DNA of 64,000 bases from an uncultured Oscillospiraceae bacterium. GTDB taxonomy: Bacteria > Bacillota > Clostridia > Oscillospirales > Ruminococcaceae. Positions 50,960-60,272 of the stretch are shown one piece after another (the first letter of the stretch is position 1; every line of letters starts with the position of its first letter). Below the pieces are notes generated by a model. That model searched no databases. It was not told the origin of the DNA and saw only the letters and a program-made list of their open reading frames with translations. The stretch covers positions 1 through 64,000 of the forward strand of contig CAJTTH010000005.1 of assembly GCA_910579125.1 (NCBI GenBank), in the 5' to 3' direction. The position numbers and the translations under genes were made by a program.

Positions 50960-51160
50960 TTGGCTGTTAAAGAAAACGATAATAAAGAGATAGTGGAAAT
51001 GATACGCAAGGGCTTGGAGAAAAGCGGAGGCTACTGTCCGTGCCGCCGCGAGAGGATACCGGAAAACAAGTGCATCTGCGAGGAATTCCGTCGGCAGATC
51101 GCTGATCCGGATTTTGAGGGGTACTGTCACTGTATGCTGTATTACAAGTCTAAAGATTGA
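50960..51160 (+). CDS. Small ferredoxin-thioredoxin-reductase-like Fe-S protein (66 aa)
   Basis: Cysteines are arranged as in the FTR catalytic chain: YCPCR near residue 25, CIC near 38 and YCHCMLYY near 55. That chain binds a 4Fe-4S cluster beside a redox disulphide and reduces thioredoxin. This copy is shorter than plant FTR and no variable subunit is present. The start is TTG behind aagaggtgat. A thioredoxin gene lies 2.3 kb away on the other strand. Confidence 0.82.
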   Translation: MAVKENDNKEIVEMIRKGLEKSGGYCPCRRERIPENKCICEEFRRQIADPDFEGYCHCMLYYKSKD

Positions 51161-51173
51161 CCTGTTATATCAA

Positions 51174-51201
51174 AAACCTCCCGCGTCTTAACGGGAGGTT
51201 T
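51174..51201. terminator. Bidirectional terminator
   Basis: 10-bp arms (51174-51183, 51192-51201) with A- and T-rich flanks separate convergent genes. Confidence 0.86.
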
Positions 51202-51206
51202 TATTT

Positions 51207-53147
51207 TCATTCCTCGGAGGAGGTTCCGAGCGTCGCGTTCGCTATAAAATCAATAAACTCAGCCTTGCAGATAGGACGGGAGAAAAAATACCCCTGAATG
51301 AAATCGCACTTCAGATTTGAGAACGCTTCAACCATTTCGCGTGTCTCGATACCCTCGACAACGATCTCCATTTTCATATCCTTGAGCATTTTCACGGTGT
51401 TCTGGAGGAATATCCACATTTTAGGATTATGCTGCTCGTCAACAAATGACTTGTCGAGCTTGACGATCTTCAGCGGAAGCTGGATAACGCGTTTCATATT
51501 CGAGTAGCCCGTGCCGTAGTCGTCCAGCGAGAACGAAAGCCCCGCGCGTGCGAGCTTGTTCAGGTTTTCTGTCATAACGCGCTGCGAATAGGACGCGGCG
51601 GTCTCGGTTATCTCAAGGTTTATCGACTCCGGCGAAACGTTGTATTTTCGCATTATGTTGAGTATAGTATCCGCCAGATCGCCGTGCATACACTGTGCAA
51701 CGGAAAGGTTGACCTCAATATAGTTCAGCCCGAGCTTTATGAATTCGTCGCCCGAAACGAACTTGCAAACCTCCTCAAAAACAAACTCGCCGATCTTGTG
51801 TATCGCGCCGCTCTTTTCCGCAGCGGGTATCAGTATCTCAGGCGAGATAAATCCGTGCTCCTCGTCGAACAAGCGCAACAGAGCCTCGGCGGAAGCAAAT
51901 TTCCCGGAGCTTATCGAGTAGATGGGCTGATAGTAGACCTCGAACTTTTGGTTTTCGAGCGCGCGTTCAATTATCGTATCAATATTGTTGTGGATAGCGA
52001 AAGCGTTTGCGTCGTATACGTCGGACGCGAGCATTACCTGTCCGCTGTAGTGGTTCTTCTCATGGAAATCCTGTCCGAACGCCATAAGGGACTTGAAGCT
52101 CTCGATCTCATCGGGACACCTTGCAAGAACGATATACGGCGTAAAGTATATATCAAGTCCGTTTATATTCGCGCGCTTTTTCAGTTCCTTCATAAGCGCT
52201 TCCGCCGCACTTTTCGCTTTGTCGCGGTCTTTTTCGCTGTATACCATACGGAAACGTCCGCGGTCAAGAAAGTACAGATCGGCGTCTCCGTGCAGACTTG
52301 CGTTTACGTCTGCGATGGTCGCGGCTATCTTATTCAACACATCGGTCATTACGTCATAGCCGACCATACTTGTTAGCGTGTTGTAGTTGCCAATGTTCAG
52401 CATTACGATATTGACGTGCTTGTCGTTGAAAAACGCGCGCTTCATGTCGTGGGCATAAGCGCTGTGTTTATACAGTCCCGTGAACGAATCGATGTAGTCC
52501 TCGGGACGGAGCACTCCCGCGCTTACGATAAACAGCGACATTGTAATAGCGAAGCACTCCACCAGCAGCTCCGGAAATATCAGATGTAAGACGACCGCGA
52601 TAAAACTCAGCACGGTCATTGAGAACAGCGAGAAAATTTTCCGTCGGTTGAACAACGCTCGGTATTGAAGAACATACACAACATTCAGTAATATATACGG
52701 CACGATGCAGACATACAGTGTGTGGAACAACATTTCGTGCGTATAGCCGTTCTCTACCGAAAACATCAAATGCGTGAACGGATTTGTGGCAAGAAGGATA
52801 ACATCAAATCCATAAGGCAGAATAAACAGCACTATTTTTGCGGGATTTTGGAAAATTTTATGCCATGTATCGGTCAGGCTGATTACAAAAAGCATATGCA
52901 CAAACGGATGAATATTGTGAACTATAAGATATCCCATGTGTGCAAAATTTAACAGAAAAATATTTTGACTGTTGTAGTTGTCGAGGGTCACCGCGAAGAT
53001 ATCAAACGAGGTAGATATCGCGGCGAGAACTATCTGCAAAAGGAATAAACGATTTGACGTTCCCTTTGTCATCTTGCGGATAACGACCGTTACAAACAGC
53101 ACCGCAAGCATAATCAAAGCCGCAACGTCAAACGTAACATTCTTCAT
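51207..53147 (-). CDS. Membrane-bound c-di-GMP phosphodiesterase (degenerate GGDEF + EAL)
   Basis: 646 residues. The N-terminal third has about seven membrane segments. The GGDEF domain lacks its signature (DRGRFRMVYSEKD in its place), so cyclase activity is unlikely. The EAL domain keeps its active residues: SAEALLR, EITET, DDYGTGYSN, KLDKSFV, VEGIET and QGYFFSRP. It should hydrolyse c-di-GMP and thus favour motility over attachment, relevant to the flagella and pili encoded at the left end. Confidence 0.92.
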   Translation of the reverse strand: MKNVTFDVAALIMLAVLFVTVVIRKMTKGTSNRLFLLQIVLAAISTSFDIFAVTLDNYNSQNIFLLNFAHMGYLIVHNIHPFVHMLFVISLTDTWHKIFQNPAKIVLFILPYGFDVILLATNPFTHLMFSVENGYTHEMLFHTLYVCIVPYILLNVVYVLQYRALFNRRKIFSLFSMTVLSFIAVVLHLIFPELLVECFAITMSLFIVSAGVLRPEDYIDSFTGLYKHSAYAHDMKRAFFNDKHVNIVMLNIGNYNTLTSMVGYDVMTDVLNKIAATIADVNASLHGDADLYFLDRGRFRMVYSEKDRDKAKSAAEALMKELKKRANINGLDIYFTPYIVLARCPDEIESFKSLMAFGQDFHEKNHYSGQVMLASDVYDANAFAIHNNIDTIIERALENQKFEVYYQPIYSISSGKFASAEALLRLFDEEHGFISPEILIPAAEKSGAIHKIGEFVFEEVCKFVSGDEFIKLGLNYIEVNLSVAQCMHGDLADTILNIMRKYNVSPESINLEITETAASYSQRVMTENLNKLARAGLSFSLDDYGTGYSNMKRVIQLPLKIVKLDKSFVDEQHNPKMWIFLQNTVKMLKDMKMEIVVEGIETREMVEAFSNLKCDFIQGYFFSRPICKAEFIDFIANATLGTSSEE

Positions 53148-53263
53148 GACAATTCCCCTCCCCTCGGTTTTCTGCTCGTGACAGTCATTTTATACGATGT
53201 GCGCTTTTGCTGTATTACACAATTCGGGCAGAGTAATCCCGTTTTTTTGTCGGGTTCATATAT

Positions 53264-53292
53264 ATTATAACAGAATGGAAAATAAATGTCAA
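53264..53292 (-). promoter_or_regulatory. Sigma-A promoter of the EAL-domain gene
   Basis: Minus-strand TTGACA (53287-53292) and TATAAT (53264-53269), 17-base spacer, with a leader of about 110 nt. No c-di-GMP riboswitch signature was found in the leader. The rest of 53293-53435 is AT-rich with nothing recognised. Confidence 0.85.
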
Positions 53293-53435
53293 ACCAGTTT
53301 ACAAAAGTTAATAACACAGTTGTCTTTTTTTGTGCAAAAGCAACAATTTGTATTGTTAAAAAGCCTGTACGAAAACAAACATTGATACTGTATTTCTTGA
53401 ACATAAACGCGGCCGAAATTGTTTTTCAAATAAAA

Positions 53436-53457
53436 TTCCCCCGATAATTTGGGGGAA
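53436..53457 (-). terminator. Terminator of trxA
   Basis: 7-bp arms (53436-53442, 53451-53457) and a minus-strand ATTTTATTT tail, 40 bases after the thioredoxin stop. Confidence 0.7.
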
Positions 53458-53495
53458 ATCTCTGTTAAAGACATTGCGCTGAAAGCGAAAATAAT

Positions 53496-53801
53496 TTAAA
53501 ATTCCGCCAAAATCTGCTCCTTGGTGTGAAGCCCGACAAGGCGCGATTTGATATTGCCGTCTTTGATAATAACAAGGGTTGGAATATTTTCCACGTTGAA
53601 AGTCTCCGCGAGCATGGGCTGCTCGTCGGTGTTTACCTTGCCTACTGTGATATCCGCGCGCTGTTCGGCAATCTCGTCAATTATCGGCGACTGCATCATA
53701 CAAGGCGGGCACCACGTCGCCCAGAAATCCAGCAGCACGGGCTTCGGTGAGTTGAGCACCTCCGTTTTGAAATTCTCCGAGGTTACGGTAATTATCGGCA
53801 T
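53496..53801 (-). CDS. trxA: Thioredoxin
   Basis: The 101-residue protein has the active site WCPPC (Cys31, Cys34); the usual form is WCGPC, and the Pro variant may shift the redox potential. The cis-Pro loop NIPTLVIIKDG is present. ATG at 53801 directly follows aaggaggt; an upstream in-frame start at 53834 lacks one. Confidence 0.93.
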   Translation of the reverse strand: MPIITVTSENFKTEVLNSPKPVLLDFWATWCPPCMMQSPIIDEIAEQRADITVGKVNTDEQPMLAETFNVENIPTLVIIKDGNIKSRLVGLHTKEQILAEF

Positions 53802-53838
53802 AAATACCTCCTTAAAATACGAAATAAAACACACTTAT

Positions 53839-53867
53839 ATTGTAACATATATTTTTGGAAATATCAA
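53839..53867 (-). promoter_or_regulatory. Promoter of trxA
   Basis: Minus-strand TTGATA (53862-53867) and TACAAT (53839-53844), 17-base spacer. Confidence 0.7.
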
Positions 53868-53907
53868 CCCCCAAAGCAAAAAAAGTGCAGCATTTCATTT
53901 TTTCAGC

Positions 53908-53943
53908 AAAAAATCCGGCATCGGGCGCGGTTGCCCGATGCCG
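53908..53943 (-). terminator. Terminator of the FtsA/MoxR-region operon
   Basis: 11-bp arms (53916-53926, 53933-53943) with a minus-strand TTTTTT tail, 26 bases after the 73-codon gene. T-rich sequence on the other side allows both directions. Confidence 0.88.
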
Positions 53944-53969
53944 AAATTTTTTGGGACGTTTGTTCGGCG

Positions 53970-54191
53970 TTACTTGTTTCCGCCGAACAAGCCGCCCAGC
54001 TTGTCCTTGATGCCGTCAACGTTGATCTTGGCCTTAACGCCGTCGATAACATTTTTAATAACGTCGTCGGGAAGATCGATTCCGAGAACGTCCTCAACAG
54101 CCTTTATCGGCTCCTTTTGAAACTTTTCGGCAAAGCCCTTGTCGTTCTTTACCTTGTTGACTACCTCGTCGATTTTTGCCTTGATGTCCAT
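53970..54191 (-). CDS. Small helical protein (73 aa)
   Basis: Starts MDIKAKIDEVVNKVKND and has a Gly-rich end GGLFGGNK. ATG at 54191 has a good ribosome site (gaaagga). The pattern resembles short stress-type or nitrile-hydratase-leader-like helical proteins, but I cannot assign it. It follows DUF58 by 25 bases. Confidence 0.7.
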   Translation of the reverse strand: MDIKAKIDEVVNKVKNDKGFAEKFQKEPIKAVEDVLGIDLPDDVIKNVIDGVKAKINVDGIKDKLGGLFGGNK

Positions 54192-54216
54192 TTTGTCATT
54201 TCCTTTCTTGAAAAAA

Positions 54217-55413
54217 TTATCTATCATCTGCCAAGCCGTTTGCGTACTCGGCAGCGGATTTCAAACCGCGCTCTCCGGCACGGCGGATATCCAGAAATAC
54301 AAGCTGCTCCTCGCTGAAATCTTCCGGCAGCTCCTTTTGCGAAAGGTTGATATACGCATAGAACACCGCCGCCTGATGCGAAGCCGCTTTGGCTCTGGCA
54401 ACGAGTTCGGGCGTAAGCTCGGTGGTGATAATGATTATCGCCGAGGTGCTGCCGACGTCGATATTATCCAGCGTCCAAACAAAATCCGCGACTTCGAGTT
54501 TTGCGGGAATGACCGACATCAGCTCGAAAAAACCGTCGAACGTGGGATTGTCGTACACCATTATCGGTTCGCGGCGTGAAAGCTCGCCCGTCTCAACCGA
54601 ACAGTATATTCCCTTGTTGACCGCTTCCCTCACAAACGCGAGCGCCGTTTCGATTACGGTATCGGTGCGCAGCATAAGATTGCACTCGCCGGGGTAAACG
54701 TTAAAATCGCATAACACGGCGGCACGCATATCGTTCACGCTGTCGAACTGCTTTATCATGAGGTCGTCCTGTTTAGCGGTGAGCTTCCAGTGGACAAGCT
54801 GCATTACATCACCGATATGGTAGCTGCGGACGTGAGAGAAGTCCTCACGCTCGTTAGTTATAGGCTTTTTAGGCGAAAAACTCTGCTCGCCCGCGGAGGT
54901 CGACAGAATATCGGCAAGCGGCAGCTTTCTCGGAAGAAAAATCGTCGGCATATACCGTTTCTGCTTTTTCGTCAAGCGGACAATCCTCAGCGGATCGACG
55001 AACGAAAGCGAGTGTATTGCGCAGACATAGCTGCCTCTGTACTTATGAACGCAGCCGATAGACAGCCGCGCCTGTCCCATTGGCGACACGGACGCAAAGA
55101 CGTGCTTGTCCGCGAACAGTCCGATCTCGCGGTCGGGTATATGGCAGTACACCTCCACAGGAACTCCCGGGAGAAAGGAGCGGTTTTTCAGCATTATTAC
55201 CAGCTCAAACGGCTCGTTTTTGTCGATAACGGCGCGCGGCACGACAAATTCCGCCTTGACGTTCAGCATGAGCACCAGTGTAAAAACCGCCGCGAACACG
55301 GGATACAGCAGAACGGTAAACAGCAGTATCGCCGATATCTTGCTGGTATACGCCATTGAAAAAATTATGCAGGCGATTATGGTCAGAGCGTACAGAACAC
55401 GATTTCTTGCCAT
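54217..55413 (-). CDS. DUF58 domain protein
   Basis: 398 residues with two N-terminal membrane segments (about 7-55) and the DUF58 core VRSYHIGDVMQLVHWKLTAK, which is a vWA-like fold. DUF58 proteins work with MoxR ATPases in assembling or activating other proteins. It starts 2 bases after moxR ends. Confidence 0.92.
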   Translation of the reverse strand: MARNRVLYALTIIACIIFSMAYTSKISAILLFTVLLYPVFAAVFTLVLMLNVKAEFVVPRAVIDKNEPFELVIMLKNRSFLPGVPVEVYCHIPDREIGLFADKHVFASVSPMGQARLSIGCVHKYRGSYVCAIHSLSFVDPLRIVRLTKKQKRYMPTIFLPRKLPLADILSTSAGEQSFSPKKPITNEREDFSHVRSYHIGDVMQLVHWKLTAKQDDLMIKQFDSVNDMRAAVLCDFNVYPGECNLMLRTDTVIETALAFVREAVNKGIYCSVETGELSRREPIMVYDNPTFDGFFELMSVIPAKLEVADFVWTLDNIDVGSTSAIIIITTELTPELVARAKAASHQAAVFYAYINLSQKELPEDFSEEQLVFLDIRRAGERGLKSAAEYANGLADDR

Positions 55414-55415
55414 GA

Positions 55416-56369
55416 TCAGCTCCGTTTTACGGGCGGCGTTACCGAGCTTACAACGTCCTCGAGCACCGAGCGTATAGAGCGCCTGTTTACGCGCGTCTCC
55501 TGCCGCAGAACGATCCTGTGTTCAAAAACGGGAATAAGCAGCCGCACTATATCCTCGGGGATAACATAGTCGCGTCCGCGCAGATAAGCAAACGCGCGGG
55601 ACGCCTGCATTATCGCGATAGAAGCGCGCGGGCTTGCTCCGAGCGCCACGGCGGGGTGATTGCGTGTCGCGGCGGTAAGCTCCGCGACGTATTTGCAAAG
55701 GCTCTCCGCGAAGTTTATCTCGGTTATATCCTCAATGCAGTCGGCTATCTGCTCGGCGCTCATTACGTTTTCAACGTCGTTTACGGGATTGGCGATAAGC
55801 CTGTCCATCATTATATGCTTTTCTTCCTCGATAGTCGGATAACCCATACTTATCTTCATCATAAAGCGGTCAAGCTGAGCCTCGGGCAGTGGGAACGTTC
55901 CCACATATCCTTGAGAGTTCTGCGTTGCTATTACCATAAACGGCGAGGGCAGCTCGTGTATTGTGCCGTCGACCGTAACGTGATTTTCCTCCATTGCTTC
56001 AAGCAGCGCCGACTGCGTTTTCGGGGAGGTTCTGTTGATCTCGTCGGCGAGCAGAATATTTGTCATTACAAGACCGTCGCGGTATTCAAAGCGGTTTTCT
56101 TCCTTGTTGAACATCGTAAAGCCAGTAATGTCCGACGCCATAACGTCCGGCGTGAACTGCGCGCGTCTGAACGCCAACCCCGAAGCCTTTCCAAGAGCCA
56201 TTGCAAGCGTCGTCTTTCCCACTCCGGGCACGTCCTCGATAAGCACATGACCCTGTGCGAGAAGCGCGGTCAGCACGATAAGCAGCGCGTCCTCCTTGCC
56301 TCTGATGACCTTTGAGATCTCTTTCGCCAGATCGGCGAGCAGATATTGATTCTGAAATCTTTCCGACAT
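55416..56369 (-). CDS. MoxR-family AAA+ ATPase
   Basis: 317 residues with Walker A EDVPGVGKTTLA, Walker B LLADEINR, sensor 1 IATQNSQ and the arginine-finger region. MoxR proteins are chaperone-like and pair with vWA/DUF58 proteins; DUF58 follows directly. The ATG at 56369 is preferred to an upstream in-frame start at 56447 that precedes the ribosome site. Confidence 0.92.
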   Translation of the reverse strand: MSERFQNQYLLADLAKEISKVIRGKEDALLIVLTALLAQGHVLIEDVPGVGKTTLAMALGKASGLAFRRAQFTPDVMASDITGFTMFNKEENRFEYRDGLVMTNILLADEINRTSPKTQSALLEAMEENHVTVDGTIHELPSPFMVIATQNSQGYVGTFPLPEAQLDRFMMKISMGYPTIEEEKHIMMDRLIANPVNDVENVMSAEQIADCIEDITEINFAESLCKYVAELTAATRNHPAVALGASPRASIAIMQASRAFAYLRGRDYVIPEDIVRLLIPVFEHRIVLRQETRVNRRSIRSVLEDVVSSVTPPVKRS

Positions 56370-56437
56370 TTTACCTTTTCCTTTTCTTGATGTTGATGAA
56401 TATATTGCTGTTTGCCTGTCAGGAAACATATATTTAT

Positions 56438-56466
56438 ATTGTAACATATCGGTGTTTGAAAATCAA
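56438..56466 (-). promoter_or_regulatory. Promoter of moxR-DUF58
   Basis: Minus-strand TTGATT (56461-56466) and TACAAT (56438-56443), 17-base spacer, in the gap after the GH26-like gene. Confidence 0.65.
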
Positions 56467-56529
56467 GAAGTTTCCGTATATTTTTTCGGAGATCCGTTTC
56501 TCGCCGAATTTGTTCAAATGTGTTCCGAA

Positions 56530-58134
56530 TTATTGCCAAAGCTCGTCGCGCGTGACAGTCAGCTTGTGATTGTAGAAGTAATTCAGCGCTGAGCGTTTGT
56601 TGTAGGTCTCGTCTAGCGTTCCCGAGGAGTTGATGATAAATTCTCCCGCAGCGGGAGCAGCCCACAGCCAGAGCGCGTTATCCCTGTACATAACGTCGAT
56701 ATCAGGTATTACGTCGCACGCGGTGACTGTCTGTATTTTCCGCGCGGTATCCATTTCGGAGAGCGCGGTAAATCTTCCCGCAAATGAGGAATCCGACCGC
56801 TCGTAAAAGCTCTGTCCGATAATGTCAACATAATCGTTTCCGGGGTAGAAGTCGGTGCTGCCGCAGTTCCAGACCCACAGCAGATTGCCGAGTCTGTGAT
56901 ATGTGCAAAGCCGCGTAAACGCGAACTGCCACAGCTTCTTGTAGCTATTGGCGGAGTTTCCCCACCAGAACAGACCCGAATCCGGGTCGGGTATCGGCTC
57001 GAATATAACGGGAATATCCGCCTCAGCAAAGGGCTTCAGCGTTTCGGCGAGCTTGTCCAGATCCTTTGCTATCGCCGCAAGCTCGGCGGAGATAAGCTCG
57101 TTTTCCAGCATCGTCTGCAATTCCTCGGCGCTCAGCAAAGCGAACTCGTTAAGGTTGATGGGTTCGAGCGCGCGGTCAGCCGAAAAATCTCTCGGAGCAG
57201 TTCCGCGCAAGGCGTTCGGCGAATACCAGTGCCATGTGTACGCGACGATGCCGCCGTCCTTGCTCCACTGCTGCGCAAGCTCAATGTCCTTTTTGGTTTC
57301 CTCGACGTTATCGCCGTCCTCGAGAACCGCCCCCGCAAGCTCGCCGACGCGTATAGCGGGGTATCTTTCGACCGCCTTGAATACCGCGTCGATCTCGGCG
57401 TTGGTGCCGATCGTGACGTTCTGAGCGGTGAGCACCTGTCTGCCGAAATTCTTTGTCAGATACTGCATAAACTCAATAGTATTCGGGGTCGCGCTCGGGT
57501 TTGCGCATGCCGTGCCTATGCCGTAGCAGCTGTCGCTTACCGCGTCGGAGTTCTCCACGAACAGATAGTCGATCTCGGTCTCGCCGTTCGCCGAAATAAA
57601 TTCCAGCGTGTTTGAGCCGGAATTAAGATAAACGTTGTCGACGGCGTAGTACTCAAACGTATAGTCGCCGTCCTCAAATTTACTTTTGTCGAGCGGCGGG
57701 ATATAGTACGCGCCTTGCGTTTTTCCGTCGCAGCGGAACGTTACCGACGCGCCCTTTTCCGAACGCGCGGCAATAATTATACGGTAATGCTGCGGCGCGG
57801 AGGCGGTGACAATATGCGTAAGGCTGCCGCCCTGTTTCAGCCGCACAAAGCCCTTGCCGTCATACGGCATCGCGTCCTCGCCCGAAACGTCTGCGCCTAT
57901 GTCGTAAACGCCGCCCTCCGCGTTGAGCTTCGCGGAGTAGTCTCGGCTTGTCACGGGGTATTCCTTGGGCTGATATTCGCCGTTATTAGGGAGTGTGCTC
58001 GGGCGGCTCGTGCTCTCAAGACCATCCGAGCTGCTGTCCGAAAATTGCGGCTCGGAATAATCGGGTATGCGCGAACAAGAACACAGCGCCGCCGCAAGCA
58101 GCAGCGCCGTCAAAGATATTGCGATTTTTTTCAT
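56530..58134 (-). CDS. GH26-like lipoprotein with N-terminal carbohydrate-binding-type domain
   Basis: 534 residues. A lipobox (ALCSC, Cys near 19) anchors it outside the membrane. A Ser/Thr linker is followed by a CBM35-like beta-sandwich (about 65-200) and a TIM barrel of the GH26 mannanase type (about 215-520). An acid/base Glu is seen in PVIFEPIPDPDSGLFWWG, but the region where the nucleophile Glu is expected reads TACDVIPDID, so catalysis is uncertain. Possible roles are beta-mannan cleavage or binding. Confidence 0.82.
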   Translation of the reverse strand: MKKIAISLTALLLAAALCSCSRIPDYSEPQFSDSSSDGLESTSRPSTLPNNGEYQPKEYPVTSRDYSAKLNAEGGVYDIGADVSGEDAMPYDGKGFVRLKQGGSLTHIVTASAPQHYRIIIAARSEKGASVTFRCDGKTQGAYYIPPLDKSKFEDGDYTFEYYAVDNVYLNSGSNTLEFISANGETEIDYLFVENSDAVSDSCYGIGTACANPSATPNTIEFMQYLTKNFGRQVLTAQNVTIGTNAEIDAVFKAVERYPAIRVGELAGAVLEDGDNVEETKKDIELAQQWSKDGGIVAYTWHWYSPNALRGTAPRDFSADRALEPINLNEFALLSAEELQTMLENELISAELAAIAKDLDKLAETLKPFAEADIPVIFEPIPDPDSGLFWWGNSANSYKKLWQFAFTRLCTYHRLGNLLWVWNCGSTDFYPGNDYVDIIGQSFYERSDSSFAGRFTALSEMDTARKIQTVTACDVIPDIDVMYRDNALWLWAAPAAGEFIINSSGTLDETYNKRSALNYFYNHKLTVTRDELWQ

Positions 58135-58145
58135 ATTTTCCCTTT

Positions 58146-60269
58146 TTATTCTATAATGATAACGTCTCCGTTACGTATCTCCTCGTCGAGCCGCGCGATC
58201 TTACCGTTTACGGTGATAGTTTCCGCGTGTGCAAGAAGCTCCGTCGGGTCGTCTGAAAACGCCGCCGCCACGTCGAGGAATATCGGCGGTTTGCCGTCGT
58301 CGCGCGCGGGGAACTCGGTCTCTATGCCGTTCACGGTTATCATCGGACCGACGGGTTCTTCACGAACGGGCTCTTCGGCGGATTTAGCGTTCTCCGAAAC
58401 GGGCGGAACGGTAACGGGTATCGGCACGGCGGTGCTTTCCGCCGTCTCCGAGATCGGTTTCTCATATGTGATGATATCGCCGCTCTTCAGCATATCCTCG
58501 GGAGCGGGAGGCTCGCCGTTGAGCAGCACCTTTTCGCCGATACCGAGCGTTGAAAGCAGCTCGCTGATAGTCTCCGACTGAACGACGGAAATATCGTCGC
58601 CCTCCCAGATACGGCGGTCGGCGGTGACCTCTCTGCCGTTTATCAGTATGTATTTTCCCGCTCGCTGCTTGTTTCCGAAAAGAATAACGGTAAATGCGCG
58701 TATCGTTTCCAGATCGAAATAGTCCGACAAATGCGCCGTCGCGTCCGCGCCGTTTTCGGCGGGAGCAATGACGACCACATCGCCCTTGGTGACTACGGTG
58801 TTCATCGAAGCGGGTTCGCCGTTTACCGTGATCTCGGAGGGCTTGGGGTGTTCGCCGCGCAGAGTGACCTTCTCACCCGAAAGCGTGAACGACAGCGGCT
58901 TTCCCGATCCGGCGAGCATATCTTCGGGCTTTATCTTTGCGAACCCGAGCAGCTCGAATACGGTAAGCCGGTTGGTGTCCAGCGTGTGCAGCTTTCTACC
59001 GTTTACGGTAATGGTCGTGAAGTCGTAGGAAACGCCCTCGCCTGCACTCACCGCAATTCCGAGCGGCGTTGAATGCTCCGCGTTAAGCTGAATTTCGTCG
59101 GGCGCGATTATTCCGCGGAGCAGTTCGCGCCGACCTGTGATGACGCGTGTCGGGTCGACCTTAAGCTCCTCGGCTACCAGCGGCGCGAGGTTTTTCAGCT
59201 TGCTGCCGCCGCCCACGAGGAATATCGCCTGCGGAGGAACGCTGTTTGCCGCGATGATCTCCTCGGCGATAACGCGTGCAAGATCGCGCGCTGCGGGGGC
59301 GGTTATTTCGTCAATGCGATCGCGCGAAATTTTGTTTTCGCGCAGAAGTATGTCCTTGAACGAGACCTCTTTATCGTCGGAGGTTTTCAGCATTTCGGCT
59401 GTTTCAAAATCCACCAGCAGCTCTTTCATTATCGTTTCGGTAATCTCGTCGCCCGCCGTTGTCGCCATACCGTAGGCGACTACGCTGCCGTCGCGCGATA
59501 CCGCAACGTCGGACGTTCCCGCGCCGATATCGCAAAGCGCGATATTGATAAGCCGCAGCTCCTGCGGAACAACCGCGTTCATAGCCGCGATAGGCTCCAG
59601 CGTGATATTCGCAACCTCGAGGTTCGCGCCGTGAATCGCCGCGCAAAGGCTCTCCACCACATACGCGGGCAGAAACGCCGCGATTATCTCTGTCACCAGC
59701 TTTTCGCCGCGGTGACCCTCGGGCTTATTCACCTTAAAGCCGTCCAGCGACAGTGAGATAACGTTATGTCCGACGCAGTAGAATGTTGTCGTATCGTTCT
59801 TTTTCGAGAAGCTCTCACAGGTTCGGCGGACGGCGTCGAGCTCCGTGGCTTTCAACGCCTCGGCGGTGATGAGCTTGTTCTCGGGGAGCTTGTACTCCCA
59901 TGCTGCGCGCATAGTCCTCAGCGCGCGCCCGGCAGCCGCTACGCATACGTCGCGCAGCTGTAACCGCGAACGCGCCTCCAACTCGCGCTTCACCTTTTTG
60001 ATATCCGCCGATACCGCCTTTATGTCCTCGATCTGCCCGTCCGCCATAGAGCGTTTTTCGTGAACGACCGTTTCCATATCCAGTATCTTGCAGCCCTGAG
60101 CCGTCTTTTTTGCGAGAACTCCCACGACCGTCCGCGTTCCGATATCCAACGCGAATATCACGTCGCCCTGCGGATTTTTTCTCTGTGCGGAGAGGTCGGG
60201 TTTCTTTGCCGCTTTTGACTTGAGCTTGGATTTGTCGGGCTTTTTTCCGACAGCTTTCTTCTCGTCCAT
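58146..60269 (-). CDS. FtsA-like actin-fold ATPase with long C-terminal extension
   Basis: 707 residues from the ATG at 60269. A basic leader (1-35) is followed by the actin/Hsp70-type fold: phosphate-1 FALDIGTRTVVG, phosphate-2 CDIGAGTSDVAV and adenosine FLVGGGSKLKNL. After about residue 400 come repeated small beta domains with ITVNG strands (about 425-707). FtsA tethers FtsZ; this clostridial form is much longer than the usual 420 residues and could also be a PilM-like scaffold. Its ribosome site (gggggag) lies inside the left arm of inverted repeat E4. Confidence 0.85.
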   Translation of the reverse strand: MDEKKAVGKKPDKSKLKSKAAKKPDLSAQRKNPQGDVIFALDIGTRTVVGVLAKKTAQGCKILDMETVVHEKRSMADGQIEDIKAVSADIKKVKRELEARSRLQLRDVCVAAAGRALRTMRAAWEYKLPENKLITAEALKATELDAVRRTCESFSKKNDTTTFYCVGHNVISLSLDGFKVNKPEGHRGEKLVTEIIAAFLPAYVVESLCAAIHGANLEVANITLEPIAAMNAVVPQELRLINIALCDIGAGTSDVAVSRDGSVVAYGMATTAGDEITETIMKELLVDFETAEMLKTSDDKEVSFKDILLRENKISRDRIDEITAPAARDLARVIAEEIIAANSVPPQAIFLVGGGSKLKNLAPLVAEELKVDPTRVITGRRELLRGIIAPDEIQLNAEHSTPLGIAVSAGEGVSYDFTTITVNGRKLHTLDTNRLTVFELLGFAKIKPEDMLAGSGKPLSFTLSGEKVTLRGEHPKPSEITVNGEPASMNTVVTKGDVVVIAPAENGADATAHLSDYFDLETIRAFTVILFGNKQRAGKYILINGREVTADRRIWEGDDISVVQSETISELLSTLGIGEKVLLNGEPPAPEDMLKSGDIITYEKPISETAESTAVPIPVTVPPVSENAKSAEEPVREEPVGPMITVNGIETEFPARDDGKPPIFLDVAAAFSDDPTELLAHAETITVNGKIARLDEEIRNGDVIIIE

Positions 60270-60272
60270 ATT

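Noticed and set aside
53148..53300. c-di-GMP riboswitch in the leader of the EAL gene
   Set aside because: Leader length would allow it, but neither the GEMM-I core nor a type II pattern could be found.
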